Both the position numbers and the translations under genes were made by a program. Source: Actinobacteria bacterium 69-20 (GTDB taxonomy: Bacteria > Actinomycetota > Actinomycetes > Mycobacteriales > Nakamurellaceae). Taken from it: a DNA stretch of 64,000 bases. Shown in pieces: positions 27,047-36,160 of this stretch (position 1 is the stretch's first letter; each line of letters opens with the position of its first letter). The notes beneath the pieces were generated by a model that searched no databases, was not told where the DNA came from, and was given only the letters and a program-made list of their open reading frames with translations. The stretch covers positions 60,579 to 124,578 of the forward strand of contig MKSW01000003.1 in the NCBI GenBank assembly GCA_001897425.1. The letters are read 5' to 3'.

Positions 27047-28051
27047 ATGGACTGGGGCGGAATCTTCTCCTCGGCGCTGAGCGACATGCTCGGCCCGTCC
27101 GCGGCTATCTACGCGCTCGCCGCCGTTGGCCTGAACCTGCACTTCGGGTACACCGGCCTGCTGAACTTCGGCCAGGTCGCCTTCATGCTGGTCGGCTCGT
27201 ACGGCGTGGGGGTCAGCGTCGCCAAGTACGGCCTCCCGCTGAGCGTGAGCGTGCTGGTCGCGATCCTCGTCTCGGTGGTGCTCGCGTTGCTGCTGGGGGT
27301 CCCGACGCTCCGATTGCGCGGCGACTATCTGGCCATCGCCACGATCGCGGTGGGGGAGATCCTCCGTCTCTTCGTCAACTCCAGCTACTTCGAGCCGCTG
27401 ACCGGCGGCTCCCTCGGGCTCACCGACCCCGCGCTCGCCGGATCCGGTCCGCAGCGGTTGCCGAACCAGGGGTTCACCGAACTGAGCCCGTTCGTCGGCG
27501 GGAAGACCTACGACTTCGGTCCGCTCCATTTCCTGGGTTCGGACCTGTGGGTCATGGTCGTCACCTGGGCCCTGGTGATCCTCGCGTGTGTGCTGATGTT
27601 CCTGTTGATGCGCAGCCCGTGGGGCCGCGTGCTGCGATCCGTTCGAGAGGACGAGCTGGCCGCCCGCAGCCTCGGCAAGAACGTTTTCAGCTTCAAGATG
27701 CAAAGCCTGGTGCTCGGCGGCGTCATCGGTGGGCTCGCCGGCGTGATGTACACGATGAACATTCCCGGCCAGGTGCCTACCAACTTCATGCCGGAGATCA
27801 CGTTCTACCTGTGGGTGATCGTCATCCTCGGCGGCGCCGGCCGCATCGTCGGGCCGGTGATCGGCGCGCTGATCTTCTGGTTCGTCTTCAGCTTCCTCGG
27901 CTCGTTCCTCACCGACCTGTTCCCAGGAGCCAACGCCAATGTCGGTGCGGTGCGCATCGCCGTGGTCGGCGTGATCCTGATGCTGCTCATGGTGTTCCGG
28001 CCTGCGGGCATCCTCGGCAACAAGGAGGAGATGCGCCTTGAAGTCCGATGA
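27047..28051 (+). CDS. livM: Branched-chain amino acid-type ABC permease LivM
   Basis: 334 residues, the second permease of the transporter. It has about nine to ten helices, GLNLHFGYTGLLNFGQVAF at the N-terminus and the cytoplasmic coupling loop SPWGRVLRSVREDELAARSLG. The start at 27047, eight bases after livH, gives the expected N-terminus. Its 3' end overlaps livG by 14 bases. Confidence 0.93.
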   Translation: MDWGGIFSSALSDMLGPSAAIYALAAVGLNLHFGYTGLLNFGQVAFMLVGSYGVGVSVAKYGLPLSVSVLVAILVSVVLALLLGVPTLRLRGDYLAIATIAVGEILRLFVNSSYFEPLTGGSLGLTDPALAGSGPQRLPNQGFTELSPFVGGKTYDFGPLHFLGSDLWVMVVTWALVILACVLMFLLMRSPWGRVLRSVREDELAARSLGKNVFSFKMQSLVLGGVIGGLAGVMYTMNIPGQVPTNFMPEITFYLWVIVILGGAGRIVGPVIGALIFWFVFSFLGSFLTDLFPGANANVGAVRIAVVGVILMLLMVFRPAGILGNKEEMRLEVR

Positions 28052-29102
28052 CGACGAGACCGGTGACGCCCCGGCGGGTTTCGCGAGTATGACGGCCGAA
28101 GGCGCTCACGCCGCGGCGGCCGAAGGTGCCGATGCCGTGGCCTCGGCGATGGACGAGGGCGAAGCCATCGACCCGAGCCTTGCCGCCGGCCGTGAGAAGG
28201 TGCTGCATGCGCAGCAGGAGACCGCGCATGAGCTGAGCCCCGCGGCGCGCGCCCTCGCCGGTGTCACCGCGGAGCCCGGTGTGCACAAGCCGGACCCGAT
28301 CCTGGTCGCCGACCAGGTGAGCCGCCGCTTCGGCGGCCTGACTGCCGTGGACGTGCATCGCCTCGAGGTGCAGCGCGGCACCATCACCGCGCTGATCGGC
28401 CCGAACGGTGCCGGGAAGTCCACCTTCTTCAACCTGGTGTCCGGGTTCGACAAGCCCACCAGCGGCACGTGGAGCTTCAACGGCCGGGACATCACCGGGA
28501 TGTCGGCCTACCGGATTGCGCGCCTGGGCATGGTGCGCACCTTCCAATTGACCAAGGCGCTCACCAGGATGACGGCGCTGGAGAACATGATGCTCGGTGC
28601 CACCGCGCAGCGTGGCGAGCGGTTCCTGCCGTCGCTGCTGCGGCCGTCCTGGAAGGGCCAGGAGAAGACGATCGAGGCCCGGGCGGACGAGCTGCTCCGC
28701 CGGTTCAATCTGGCGCACATGCGCGACGACTTCGCCGGCACGATGTCCGGCGGCCAGCGGAAGCTCCTGGAGATGGCGCGCGCCATGATGGTCGACCCGG
28801 CGCTCATCATGCTGGACGAGCCGATGGCCGGGGTGAACCCGGCGCTGACCCAATCGCTGCTCGGGCACATTCAGGCGCTGCGCGACGAGGGCACCACGAT
28901 CATCCTGGTGGAGCACGACATGGATGTCATCATGTCGATCAGCGACTGGATCATCTGCTTCGCGGAGGGCGCCGTGATCGCCGAGGGCCGCCCGGACGAC
29001 ATCCGGTCGAACCATGCCGTCATCGACGCCTATCTCGGCGCGCGGCGCGCGCTGGCGACGGACGGTCCGGACGGCGAATCCGACGGAGGAGCCGGGCGAT
29101 GA
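28038..29102 (+). CDS. livG: ABC ATPase LivG with long N-terminal extension
   Basis: 354 residues from a TTG start preceded by AAGGAGG (28022-28028) at good spacing. The ABC domain begins only near residue 86 (DPILVADQVSRRFGG), with Walker A GPNGAGKST at about 121-129, signature MSGGQRKLLEMA, Walker B IMLDEPMAGVNP and switch His VEHD. Canonical LivG is about 255 residues. The Ala/Glu-rich extension has no recognised domain and includes a weak copy of the dispersed word. An alternative ATG is at 28089. Confidence 0.9.
   Translation: MKSDDDETGDAPAGFASMTAEGAHAAAAEGADAVASAMDEGEAIDPSLAAGREKVLHAQQETAHELSPAARALAGVTAEPGVHKPDPILVADQVSRRFGGLTAVDVHRLEVQRGTITALIGPNGAGKSTFFNLVSGFDKPTSGTWSFNGRDITGMSAYRIARLGMVRTFQLTKALTRMTALENMMLGATAQRGERFLPSLLRPSWKGQEKTIEARADELLRRFNLAHMRDDFAGTMSGGQRKLLEMARAMMVDPALIMLDEPMAGVNPALTQSLLGHIQALRDEGTTIILVEHDMDVIMSISDWIICFAEGAVIAEGRPDDIRSNHAVIDAYLGARRALATDGPDGESDGGAGR
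28082..28102 (+). repeat. Dispersed word, partial copy in livG extension
   Basis: CGCGAGTATGACGGCCGAAGG matches the first half (CGAGTATGACG) but not the GTTC end. It lies in the unconserved LivG N-terminus. Confidence 0.5.
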
Positions 29103-29890
29103 GCGAACCGACACAGAGCCCCTTCGCGGTACCGGCTCAGGCGTCCACCGGGGCTCCCGCCGAGCGACCGGTGCTGGCGTCGATCGACCTGGTGTCCGGG
29201 TACATCCCCGGCGTGAACATCTTGAACGGCTGCAGCGTGCACGTCGCCAAGGGGGAGCTCGTCGGCATCATCGGCCCGAACGGCGCCGGCAAGTCGACGC
29301 TCATCAAGACCATGTTCGGGCTGGTTCCGGTGCGGTCCGGCCAGGTGCTGCTCGGCGCGGACGACATCAGCTCGCTGCCCGCACACAAGCTCGTGGCCCG
29401 CGGCCTCGGCTACGTGCCGCAGAACAACAACGTCTTCCCATCGCTGACCATCGAAGAGAACCTGCAGATGGGGATGTACCTGCGGCCCAAGGAGTATCGC
29501 GACCGCTATGAGGCGATCACGTCGATGTTCCCGGTGCTGCACGATCGCCGGCACCAGAAGTGCGGGTCGCTGTCCGGCGGAGAGCGCCAGGTCGTCGCCA
29601 TGGGCCGGGCACTGATGACCGACCCCCAGGTGCTGTTCCTGGACGAGCCGTCCGCCGGCCTGTCGCCGATCATGCAAGATTCGGTCTTCGCCTCCATCAA
29701 GACGATCAACGACTCCGGCGTGTCGATCCTGATGGTCGAGCAGAACGCCCGCAGTTGCCTGGAGATCTCCGATCGCGGGTACGTGCTGGATCAGGGCCGG
29801 GACGCCTACACCGGCACCGGACACGATCTGCTGACCGACCCCAAGGTCATCGAGCTCTATCTCGGGACGTTGGCGCGCGTCGGCACCTGA
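29099..29890 (+). CDS. livF: ABC ATPase LivF
   Basis: 263 residues, the second ATPase of the transporter. Walker A GPNGAGKST near residues 60-68, Q-loop GYVPQNNNVFPSLT, signature LSGGERQVVAMG, Walker B LFLDEPSAGLSP and switch segment VEQNAR. Starts in the livG stop (ATGA). The last gene of the operon; a strong terminator follows. Confidence 0.94.
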   Translation: MSEPTQSPFAVPAQASTGAPAERPVLASIDLVSGYIPGVNILNGCSVHVAKGELVGIIGPNGAGKSTLIKTMFGLVPVRSGQVLLGADDISSLPAHKLVARGLGYVPQNNNVFPSLTIEENLQMGMYLRPKEYRDRYEAITSMFPVLHDRRHQKCGSLSGGERQVVAMGRALMTDPQVLFLDEPSAGLSPIMQDSVFASIKTINDSGVSILMVEQNARSCLEISDRGYVLDQGRDAYTGTGHDLLTDPKVIELYLGTLARVGT

Positions 29891-30071
29891 GCCGGATCAT
29901 CCCTGCCCGCTAGCCGATCGGCCCGTCAACCCAGCAGCCCATCTGCCTTGCCCCGTCCGGCCATGTCGGGCGGGGGCTCTGGATGCGCGGCTGTCTATGC
30001 GGCGCCGGCCGCCCCGAAACCCCCGATTCGCCGGACGCCGGCGATCACCCCCCCCCGACCCGGGCGACGAA

Positions 30072-30108
30072 GCGGCCCCCGGCCGGGAAGATCCCGGCCG
30101 GGGGCCGC
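30072..30108. terminator. Bidirectional terminator between livF and livK
   Basis: A perfect 17-base-pair stem (arm GCGGCCCCCGGCCGGGA) around a three-base loop, placed between two convergent genes. No T-run follows on the plus side, but stem strength and position make a two-way terminator likely. The rest of 29891-30160 holds no gene. Confidence 0.85.
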
Positions 30109-30160
30109 CTCGTTCCGGTGACTACCTGGTCACCGCAGGGTCAACCAACATCGGTCAGCC

Positions 30161-31543
30161 TCAGCTGATCGTCGACTCCTTGGTGCCGGCCACGCTGAAC
30201 TTGCCACCGCCCGAGTACTGGTAGATCTGGATGGTGGCCTTGCCGGGCTCGCCCGCGCTGTCGAAGGAGAGGTCGCCCGCGGCACCGACGTAGTGGATGT
30301 CCTCACCCTTGTCGATCAGTGCCTTGCAGCTCGCGAAGTCGTTGCACTCGGTGCCGTCCTTGGTGATGCCCGGAACGTTCTTCACCCAGTCCTGCGCATT
30401 GTTCGACTTCGCCTGCTCCGCGGCCAGCGCGAAGATGTTCGCGCAGTCGTAGACCTGCGGCGCGAACTGCATCTCGGTCAGGCTCGGGGCGAACGCCTTG
30501 ATGTCCTTGGTGAACGTCGGGTTGTCGACGGACGCCGGAGCGGTGCCCTTCATGCCGTCCACGATCTTGGGATCGCTCGCCCAGGTCTTCGCGGGGGCCG
30601 TCGTCGAGGACATGCCGTCCGCGCCGTAGACGCCCACCTTGTTCGGGGTCAGCCCCAGGTTGAACAAGGCCTTCAGCAGCTGCCAGCCCTCGTCGAACGA
30701 GATGGTGACGATCGCGTCCGGGTTCTTCGCCTTCACCGCTTGCGCGATGCCGGAGAAGTCGGTGGTGTTCGGATCGTACGACTCGTTGTAGACCACGGTG
30801 CCGCCGGCGGCGGTGATGGCGTCCGCAGTGGCCTTCGCCAGACCCTTGCCGTAGTCGTCACCGCGGGACATGATCGCCACGTTGCTGTGGCCGTCGGACA
30901 CGATTAGGTTGCCCAACACCGGGCCCTGCAGCGCGTCGGACGGTGCGGTGCGGAAGTAGTACTGCTGCCCGCCCGGCCCCATCTTGCCCTTGTAATCCGT
31001 CAGGTTGACGCCGGTGTTCGAGCCGGAGCACTCGGCGATTCCGGCCGCGGTGACCTTATCGATGATGGCCATCGTCATGCCGGTGGCCGCCGCGCCGATG
31101 ATCGCGTTGACGTGCGCGTTGATCTCCTTGGTCGCCGACTGTGCGGCGATCGAGGCGTTGCCGGCCTCGTCACCCGCCATCGGATCGCCGACCTTCTGGC
31201 CGTTGATCCCGCCGGCGGCGTTGATCTGGCTGATCGCGTATTTCAGGGCCTCGATCTGCGGAGGGCCGAGGGTGGCCAGCGGTCCGGTCTCCGGCAGCAC
31301 GTAGCCGAACTGGAACGCTGCCCCCGTGGCCGCGCCGCCGCCGGAGGACGTCTCCGACGATGAACTCGACTCCGGGGTCGAAGACGACGTCTCCGAAGAG
31401 CTCGATGACGAGCTGCTGCTCGACGAGGAACTCTCCGTGCTGGACGAACTCCCTGCGCCGTTGCCGCTGCTGCTACAAGCAGCGGTGACCATGGCTGCTG
31501 CGGCTGCCATGGCCGCGACGGCGGTCCACTTACCTCTTCGCAT
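30161..31543 (-). CDS. livK: Branched-chain amino acid-type ABC substrate-binding lipoprotein LivK
   Basis: 460 residues, a periplasmic-binding-fold type I lipoprotein for the livHMGF transporter. The lipobox is VTAAC with Cys near residue 22, followed by a ~45-residue linker of almost pure Ser/Thr/Glu. The binding domain begins FQFGYVLPETGPLATLG. Of two ATGs, that at 31543 is chosen because GGGAG precedes it by seven bases; the first (31555) would make that site coding. The ligand may be an amino acid, amide or urea and cannot be decided here. Convergent with livF. Confidence 0.9.
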   Translation of the reverse strand: MRRGKWTAVAAMAAAAAMVTAACSSSGNGAGSSSSTESSSSSSSSSSSSSETSSSTPESSSSSETSSGGGAATGAAFQFGYVLPETGPLATLGPPQIEALKYAISQINAAGGINGQKVGDPMAGDEAGNASIAAQSATKEINAHVNAIIGAAATGMTMAIIDKVTAAGIAECSGSNTGVNLTDYKGKMGPGGQQYYFRTAPSDALQGPVLGNLIVSDGHSNVAIMSRGDDYGKGLAKATADAITAAGGTVVYNESYDPNTTDFSGIAQAVKAKNPDAIVTISFDEGWQLLKALFNLGLTPNKVGVYGADGMSSTTAPAKTWASDPKIVDGMKGTAPASVDNPTFTKDIKAFAPSLTEMQFAPQVYDCANIFALAAEQAKSNNAQDWVKNVPGITKDGTECNDFASCKALIDKGEDIHYVGAAGDLSFDSAGEPGKATIQIYQYSGGGKFSVAGTKESTIS

Positions 31544-31723
31544 ACGTACTCCCATTCTGACGGGCCGGGTTCTTCCGGACGCGTTGTTGCATCCGAGCGC
31601 ACCGCTGCACCGGGTAGGCCGGAGCGGCAGATGATCTGAGACTAGTAGAGATCCACGTCACCGGCGGTCTGCGTAATCGACCTGTTACCTCGCAGTGTCA
31701 CGCCGCGCCCGAGCCGCCCGCCA

Positions 31724-32200
31724 TCACGACGTTCCGTCGACGGCTGGCGTCGTGCGCTCCGCCGAACGGCTCATGCAGGTCAGCCGGGCGGTGCAGGTAG
31801 GTCTGCCGGCCTCGTCACGGATAGCGATCTGGAAGGTGGCGACCGTCCGGCCCACGTGTAGCGGCGTGCATACCGCCGTCACCGCGCCGTCCCTCGCCGA
31901 CCGATGGTGCGTGCAGGAGAGTTCGACGCCGACGGCGAACCGGCCGGGGCCGGCGAGCAGGTTCGCATGGATCGAGGCGATGGACTCCGCGAGCACCGCG
32001 CTGGCCCCGCCGTGCAACAGTCCGAACGGCTGCCGGTTCCCGGCGACCGGCATCGTCGCGACCATCCGCTCCGGCGTCGATTCGGTGACGACGATCCCCA
32101 TCCGCGACGCGAGCTCCCCGAGTGGGATCTGATCGGGTGTCGGGAACCGGGCGGGATCGGTCCCGAACATCGTCATAGGCGGTTTCGGTGCGTCGCTCAT
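31724..32200 (-). CDS. Hotdog-fold thioesterase (PaaI/YbgC-like)
   Basis: 158 residues, a single hotdog domain. Signature segments are GNRQPFGLLHGGASAVLAESIAS (HGG active site) and VGVELSCTHHRSARDGAVTA. Expected to hydrolyse an aromatic or acyl-CoA thioester. The start at 32200 has GAGGAAGG upstream. The N-terminus MSDAPKPPMTMFGT contains a copy of the dispersed word in yet another frame. Divergent from polA. Confidence 0.86.
   Translation of the reverse strand: MSDAPKPPMTMFGTDPARFPTPDQIPLGELASRMGIVVTESTPERMVATMPVAGNRQPFGLLHGGASAVLAESIASIHANLLAGPGRFAVGVELSCTHHRSARDGAVTAVCTPLHVGRTVATFQIAIRDEAGRPTCTARLTCMSRSAERTTPAVDGTS
32162..32182 (-). repeat. Dispersed word, exact copy at thioesterase N-terminus
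   Basis: Reverse complement CCGCCTATGACGATGTTCGGG encodes PPMTMFG just after the start codon of the thioesterase, 190 bases from the copy in polA. Confidence 0.85.
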
Positions 32201-32258
32201 CGGGAGCCTTCCTCTTACCGGCGAGCGCGCGGCACGCAACGCCATCCGACCCTGACCC

Positions 32259-32264
32259 TAGACT
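32259..32264 (+). promoter_or_regulatory. Leaderless-type -10 box of polA
   Basis: TAGACT followed by six bases and the GTG start at 32271, with no ribosome binding site. The same TAGACTCG-start arrangement occurs before dnaG. Confidence 0.5.
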
Positions 32265-32270
32265 CGGGCC

Positions 32271-35057
32271 GTGGATGAACAGGCAACCGCGGCATCGGTA
32301 TCGGCATCAGCGTCGGCTTCGGCGCCGACGGTCGGCACGGCGAGCATGACGAGTATGACGATGTTCTCGGGCGGACCCTATGCGCCCGCCGGCGCGGATC
32401 CGGTACTGCTGCTGCTCGATGGGCATTCGCTGGCGTATCGCGCGTTCCATGCGCTGCCCGCGGACCGGTTCGCGACCTCGACGGGGCAGGCCACCAACGC
32501 CGTCTACGGCTTCACCTCAATGCTGATCAACCTGCTGCGCGACGAGCGGCCCACCCACGTCGCGGTGGCGTTCGACGTGTCCCGGCACACCTGGCGCACC
32601 GACGAGTTCGCGGAGTACAAGGCGCAGCGGGCCGCTTCGCCGGAGGAGTTCCGCGGGCAGGTGGAGCTCATCAGGGAGGTGCTCGCGGCGCTGCGCATCG
32701 AGACGTTGTCGGTCGAGGGCTTCGAGGCGGACGACATCATCGCAACACTGGCGACAGCGGCTGCCGCGCAAGGAATGTCGGTGCGGATCTGCACCGGGGA
32801 CCGGGATGCGCTGCAACTGGTGGACGACCGGGTCACCGTGCTCTATCCGGTGAAGGGCGTCTCGGAGATGACGAGGTTCACGCCCGAAGCCGTGGCCGAC
32901 AAGTACGGGCTCACCCCGGTGCAGTACCCCGATTTCGCGGCGCTGCGCGGTGACCCGTCGGACAACCTGCCCGGCATTCCGGGCGTGGGGGAGAAGACCG
33001 CCGCCAAATGGATCCGCGAGTACGGATCGCTCGGCGCGCTCGTCGACCATGTGGACGAGGTGCCCGGCAAGGTGGGGGATGCGTTGCGGCAGAACCTGTC
33101 CGGCGTGTTGATGAACCGGCGGCTGACTGAACTCGTGCGGTCTGTGCCGCTCGATCGCGTCCCGGGCGATCTCGCTGCGCGGCCGTTCGATCGGGAGGCG
33201 GTGCACCGCATCTTCGACGATCTGCAGTTCCGAGTGCTGCGGGAACGGTTGCTGGATACGTTCGACGACTCCGAGACCGTAGACGCTGACGGCGGTTTCG
33301 ACGTCGAGGGTCGCATACTCGGCACCGGCGAGGTCGGCGCATGGTTGGCGCGTCACGCAACCGGGCGCGTCGCCGTGATCTGCCAGGGCACGTTCGGTTC
33401 CGGCGGCGGCGACGTGCACCAGGTGGTGCTGGCCGCGGGCGACGACCATGCCGCCACGATCGATGTAGCGTCGATGGGGCCGGACGACGACGCCGCGCTC
33501 GCCGCCTATTTCGCCGACGCGGCTCGGCCGAAGGTGCTGCACGACGCGAAGCCGCAGATCAACGCCTTGGCGCAGCGCGGATGGGCCGTGGAGGGGGTCG
33601 CATGCGATACGGTCCTCGCCGCCTATCTACTTCTTCCTGGGCAGCGCAGTTTCGACGTGCCCGACCTGGTGCAGCGCTACCTGCGTCGCACCATCGGCGA
33701 TGGCGGCGCCGGCGCCGGTGCACAGCTCGCCCTGATTGCGGACGACGCCGCGGACACGGAGGTGATGGCGACCGCGCGTGCGCTCCTCGACCTGGCGACC
33801 ACACTGGAAGCGGAACTCGCTGCCGCGCAGCAGTTGTCGCTGCTGCATGACCTCGAGATCCCGGTCATGCTCGTACTTGCGCGGATGGAGCGCACCGGCA
33901 TCGCGGTCAATGTGAACTACCTGGACGAGCTGCAGTCCGAGTTCGCGGAGCAGGCGCGGGAGGCGGAACGCGCGGCGTACGCCGCGATCGGCCACGAGGT
34001 GAACCTGGGCTCGCCGAAGCAGTTGCAGACCGTGCTCTTCGATGAGTTGCACATGCCCAGCACGAAGCGCACCAAGACCGGGTACACCACGGACGCGAAG
34101 GCGCTGCAAGCGCTCTACGAGAAGACCGGTCACCCGTTCCTGGGGGCGCTGTTGCGCCATCGCGACGTGACCAAGCTGCGCACCACGGTGGAAGGACTGG
34201 TGAAATCCGTCGATGACGCCGGTCGCATCCACACCACGTTCCTGCAGACCGTGGCCGCGACCGGGCGGCTTTCCTCGACGGAGCCGAACCTGCAGAACGT
34301 TCCGGTGCGGACCGAGGCCGGGCGGCAGATCCGCGCGGCATTCGTCGCCGGACCCGGGTTCGACGGCTTGGTGACCGCCGATTACTCGCAGATCGAGATG
34401 CGGGTGATGGCACACATGTCCGGTGACGAGGGGCTGATCGACGCGTTCAAGTCGGGGGAGGACCTGCACACCGAGGTCGCGATGCGGGCGTTCGGCGTGC
34501 CCGCCGCCGAGGTGACCCCGGAGCTGCGGCGCCGGGTCAAGGCCATGAGTTACGGGCTGGCGTACGGGCTTTCGGCTTATGGCCTGTCACAACAGCTGGG
34601 TATCTCGGTGGACGAGGCCCGTGCGCAGATGGACGCCTACTTCGCGCGGTTCGGCGGTGTGCGCGACTACCTGCACCGCATCGTCGACGAGGCGCGCCGC
34701 ACCGGTTACACCGAGACGCTGCTCGGCCGGCGGCGGTACCTGCCGGAGCTCACGTCGTCCAACCGGCAGTTGCGTGAGATGGCGGAGCGGGTGGCACTGA
34801 ACGCCCCGATGCAGGGCAGCGCTGCGGACATCATCAAGCTCGCCATGGTGGGCGTGCAGCGCCGCATCGACCGGGAGGGGTTGCGATCGCGGATGCTGCT
34901 GCAGGTGCACGACGAACTCGTCTGTGAGGTCGGCACCGGGGAGTTCGACGCGATCGCCGCCGTCCTGCGCGAGGAGATGGGCTCGGCTTACCAGCTATCC
35001 GTTCCGCTGGAGGTGTCCGTGGGCCACGGCGATAGCTGGGATGCCGCCGCGCACTGA
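32271..35057 (+). CDS. polA: DNA polymerase I
   Basis: 928 residues; fills gaps and removes primers in repair and lagging-strand synthesis. An N-terminal 5'-3' exonuclease (LLLDGHSLAYRAFHALP, FEADDIIATLA, GDRDALQLV), a middle 3'-5' exonuclease-like domain lacking an obvious proofreading Asp set, and a polymerase domain (VTADYSQIEMRVMAH, SYGLAYGLSAYGL O-helix, LLQVHDELVCEV) are all present. GTG start, probably leaderless. The first ~40 residues (SVSASASASAP, SMTMFSGG) are extra; the second part is a copy of the dispersed word. Confidence 0.96.
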   Translation: MDEQATAASVSASASASAPTVGTASMTSMTMFSGGPYAPAGADPVLLLLDGHSLAYRAFHALPADRFATSTGQATNAVYGFTSMLINLLRDERPTHVAVAFDVSRHTWRTDEFAEYKAQRAASPEEFRGQVELIREVLAALRIETLSVEGFEADDIIATLATAAAAQGMSVRICTGDRDALQLVDDRVTVLYPVKGVSEMTRFTPEAVADKYGLTPVQYPDFAALRGDPSDNLPGIPGVGEKTAAKWIREYGSLGALVDHVDEVPGKVGDALRQNLSGVLMNRRLTELVRSVPLDRVPGDLAARPFDREAVHRIFDDLQFRVLRERLLDTFDDSETVDADGGFDVEGRILGTGEVGAWLARHATGRVAVICQGTFGSGGGDVHQVVLAAGDDHAATIDVASMGPDDDAALAAYFADAARPKVLHDAKPQINALAQRGWAVEGVACDTVLAAYLLLPGQRSFDVPDLVQRYLRRTIGDGGAGAGAQLALIADDAADTEVMATARALLDLATTLEAELAAAQQLSLLHDLEIPVMLVLARMERTGIAVNVNYLDELQSEFAEQAREAERAAYAAIGHEVNLGSPKQLQTVLFDELHMPSTKRTKTGYTTDAKALQALYEKTGHPFLGALLRHRDVTKLRTTVEGLVKSVDDAGRIHTTFLQTVAATGRLSSTEPNLQNVPVRTEAGRQIRAAFVAGPGFDGLVTADYSQIEMRVMAHMSGDEGLIDAFKSGEDLHTEVAMRAFGVPAAEVTPELRRRVKAMSYGLAYGLSAYGLSQQLGISVDEARAQMDAYFARFGGVRDYLHRIVDEARRTGYTETLLGRRRYLPELTSSNRQLREMAERVALNAPMQGSAADIIKLAMVGVQRRIDREGLRSRMLLQVHDELVCEVGTGEFDAIAAVLREEMGSAYQLSVPLEVSVGHGDSWDAAAH
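32351..32370 (+). repeat. Dispersed word, exact copy in polA N-terminal extension
   Basis: GAGTATGACGATGTTCTCGG, the best match to the extended consensus, translated as SMTMFSG. Confidence 0.85.
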
Positions 35058-35073
35058 GCGTTGCTCGCTCAGT
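35053..35073. terminator. Hairpin at the polA stop codon
   Basis: ACTGAGCG and CGCTCAGT form an 8-base-pair stem with a five-base loop that includes the polA stop. No T-run follows. Could serve polA and, on the other strand, the convergent response regulator. Confidence 0.55.
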
Positions 35074-35139
35074 CGGCTGCTACGGGCTGGCGCGAGGCAG
35101 GAACGGATTCACCAGGCCGTCCGCGCGGATCTTGGCCGT

Positions 35140-35922
35140 TCATGTCGGTAGGCCAGGGGCGGTGTGCGTGGGTCCACGGGGCCGCATTCGCGCCTCGGGC
35201 GTGGCGGCGTTCGCGGCCGGGTTCACGACTGGGTTCACGACTGGGTTCACGGCAGCGTCAAGCTCGGCCTCGGGGTCGATCCAGCCGGCGTGCACGGCGC
35301 GGACCACGGCTTGCAGTTGGGAACGTGCGTCGAGTTTGGTCAGGATCGCCCGAACATGACTGCGTACCGTGGTCTCCGCGACCACCCATCGCGACGCGAT
35401 CTGCTGAACAGTGCGGCCCTGCGCGAGTTCGACAAGGGTCTGCTTCTCCCGATCGGTGAGCGCGTCGAACGGTGCACGCATGGTAGCCGCCCGGGCGCGG
35501 TAGGCAGCCAGATCGAGCAGCAATGCCTGCGCCTCTGGGTCGTGGCGGATCCCGTCCGCCAGCGTCGTCTCGCGGATCGTCGCGACGAGCTTCGCAAACT
35601 GTGCCGTCTTCGGCACGATGCGGATGGCGCCCTGCTCTACGGCTTCGCCTAGCCTGGTCCGGTCCGTCTGGGCCGTGAGAACCACTACGCGGATGTCAGA
35701 CTCGGTGAGCGGGGCGATCAGCGGGATTGAGTCGCCGAACGGGCCGAGGTCCAGATCCAGCAGCACGAGCGATGGTTCCTCCGAGATCAGCGCCGCAAGC
35801 AGCTGACCCGCGGGCCGCGGTGCGACCGCTATGCATGTCACGCCGGCATCCGCGAGCGCGGCCGCCAGCGTTTCCACCACGAGCGCGTGGTCGTCGACCA
35901 GCACCACCCGGCGGCCGATCAT
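35140..35922 (-). CDS. LuxR/NarL family response regulator
   Basis: 260 residues. The receiver domain has Asp10-Asp11 and phospho-acceptor Asp56 (LVLLDLDLG), with Thr/Lys signalling residues at VVLTAQ and VPKTAQ. A LuxR-type helix-turn-helix lies near residues 150-210 (LTDREKQTLVELAQGRTVQQIA, VRSHVRAIL). The C-terminal tail has a tandem NPVVNPVVNPAANA repeat from a 12-base DNA repeat (35218-35250). Its ATG overlaps the stop of a decayed kinase 3' end (ATGA), showing it was once coupled to a kinase. The intact kinase upstream on the same strand is the probable partner. Confidence 0.88.
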   Translation of the reverse strand: MIGRRVVLVDDHALVVETLAAALADAGVTCIAVAPRPAGQLLAALISEEPSLVLLDLDLGPFGDSIPLIAPLTESDIRVVVLTAQTDRTRLGEAVEQGAIRIVPKTAQFAKLVATIRETTLADGIRHDPEAQALLLDLAAYRARAATMRAPFDALTDREKQTLVELAQGRTVQQIASRWVVAETTVRSHVRAILTKLDARSQLQAVVRAVHAGWIDPEAELDAAVNPVVNPVVNPAANAATPEARMRPRGPTHTAPGLPT

Positions 35923-36150
35923 CGGAAGACTCTCGCGTCGCCCTCCCCATCCCTCGGTTCTTCGGCACGCATTCGGGCTGCCGCTCCGGGCGTTCCGGCC
36001 GCAGCTGCCGTGCCGGGGAAGCCCGCTGTCGAGGCATCAGGGACCGGTACCTCCGCTGTGCGCACCATTGTCGTGATCATGGTTCCTCCGCCCTCTCGAT
36101 TCGCCAAGCGGAGTGTGTCACTGGCCTCCGACACCCCACCCGCGTGGCCA
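35919..36150 (-). pseudogene. Decayed 3' end of a second histidine kinase
   Basis: In the frame whose stop overlaps the response regulator start, the translation reads DTLRLANREGGGTMITTMV. This matches GTLRVTAREGGGTVVTLLV at the end of the intact kinase's ATPase domain. 18 bases (GGTTCCTCCGCCCTCTCG) are identical at both places (36081-36098 and 36569-36586), with weaker identity for about 40 bases either side. Upstream of this the frame runs into short repeats with no kinase homology. The simplest reading is a tandem kinase duplication of which only the tail of one copy remains. Confidence 0.7.
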
Positions 36151-36160
36151 GCCCACTCCG

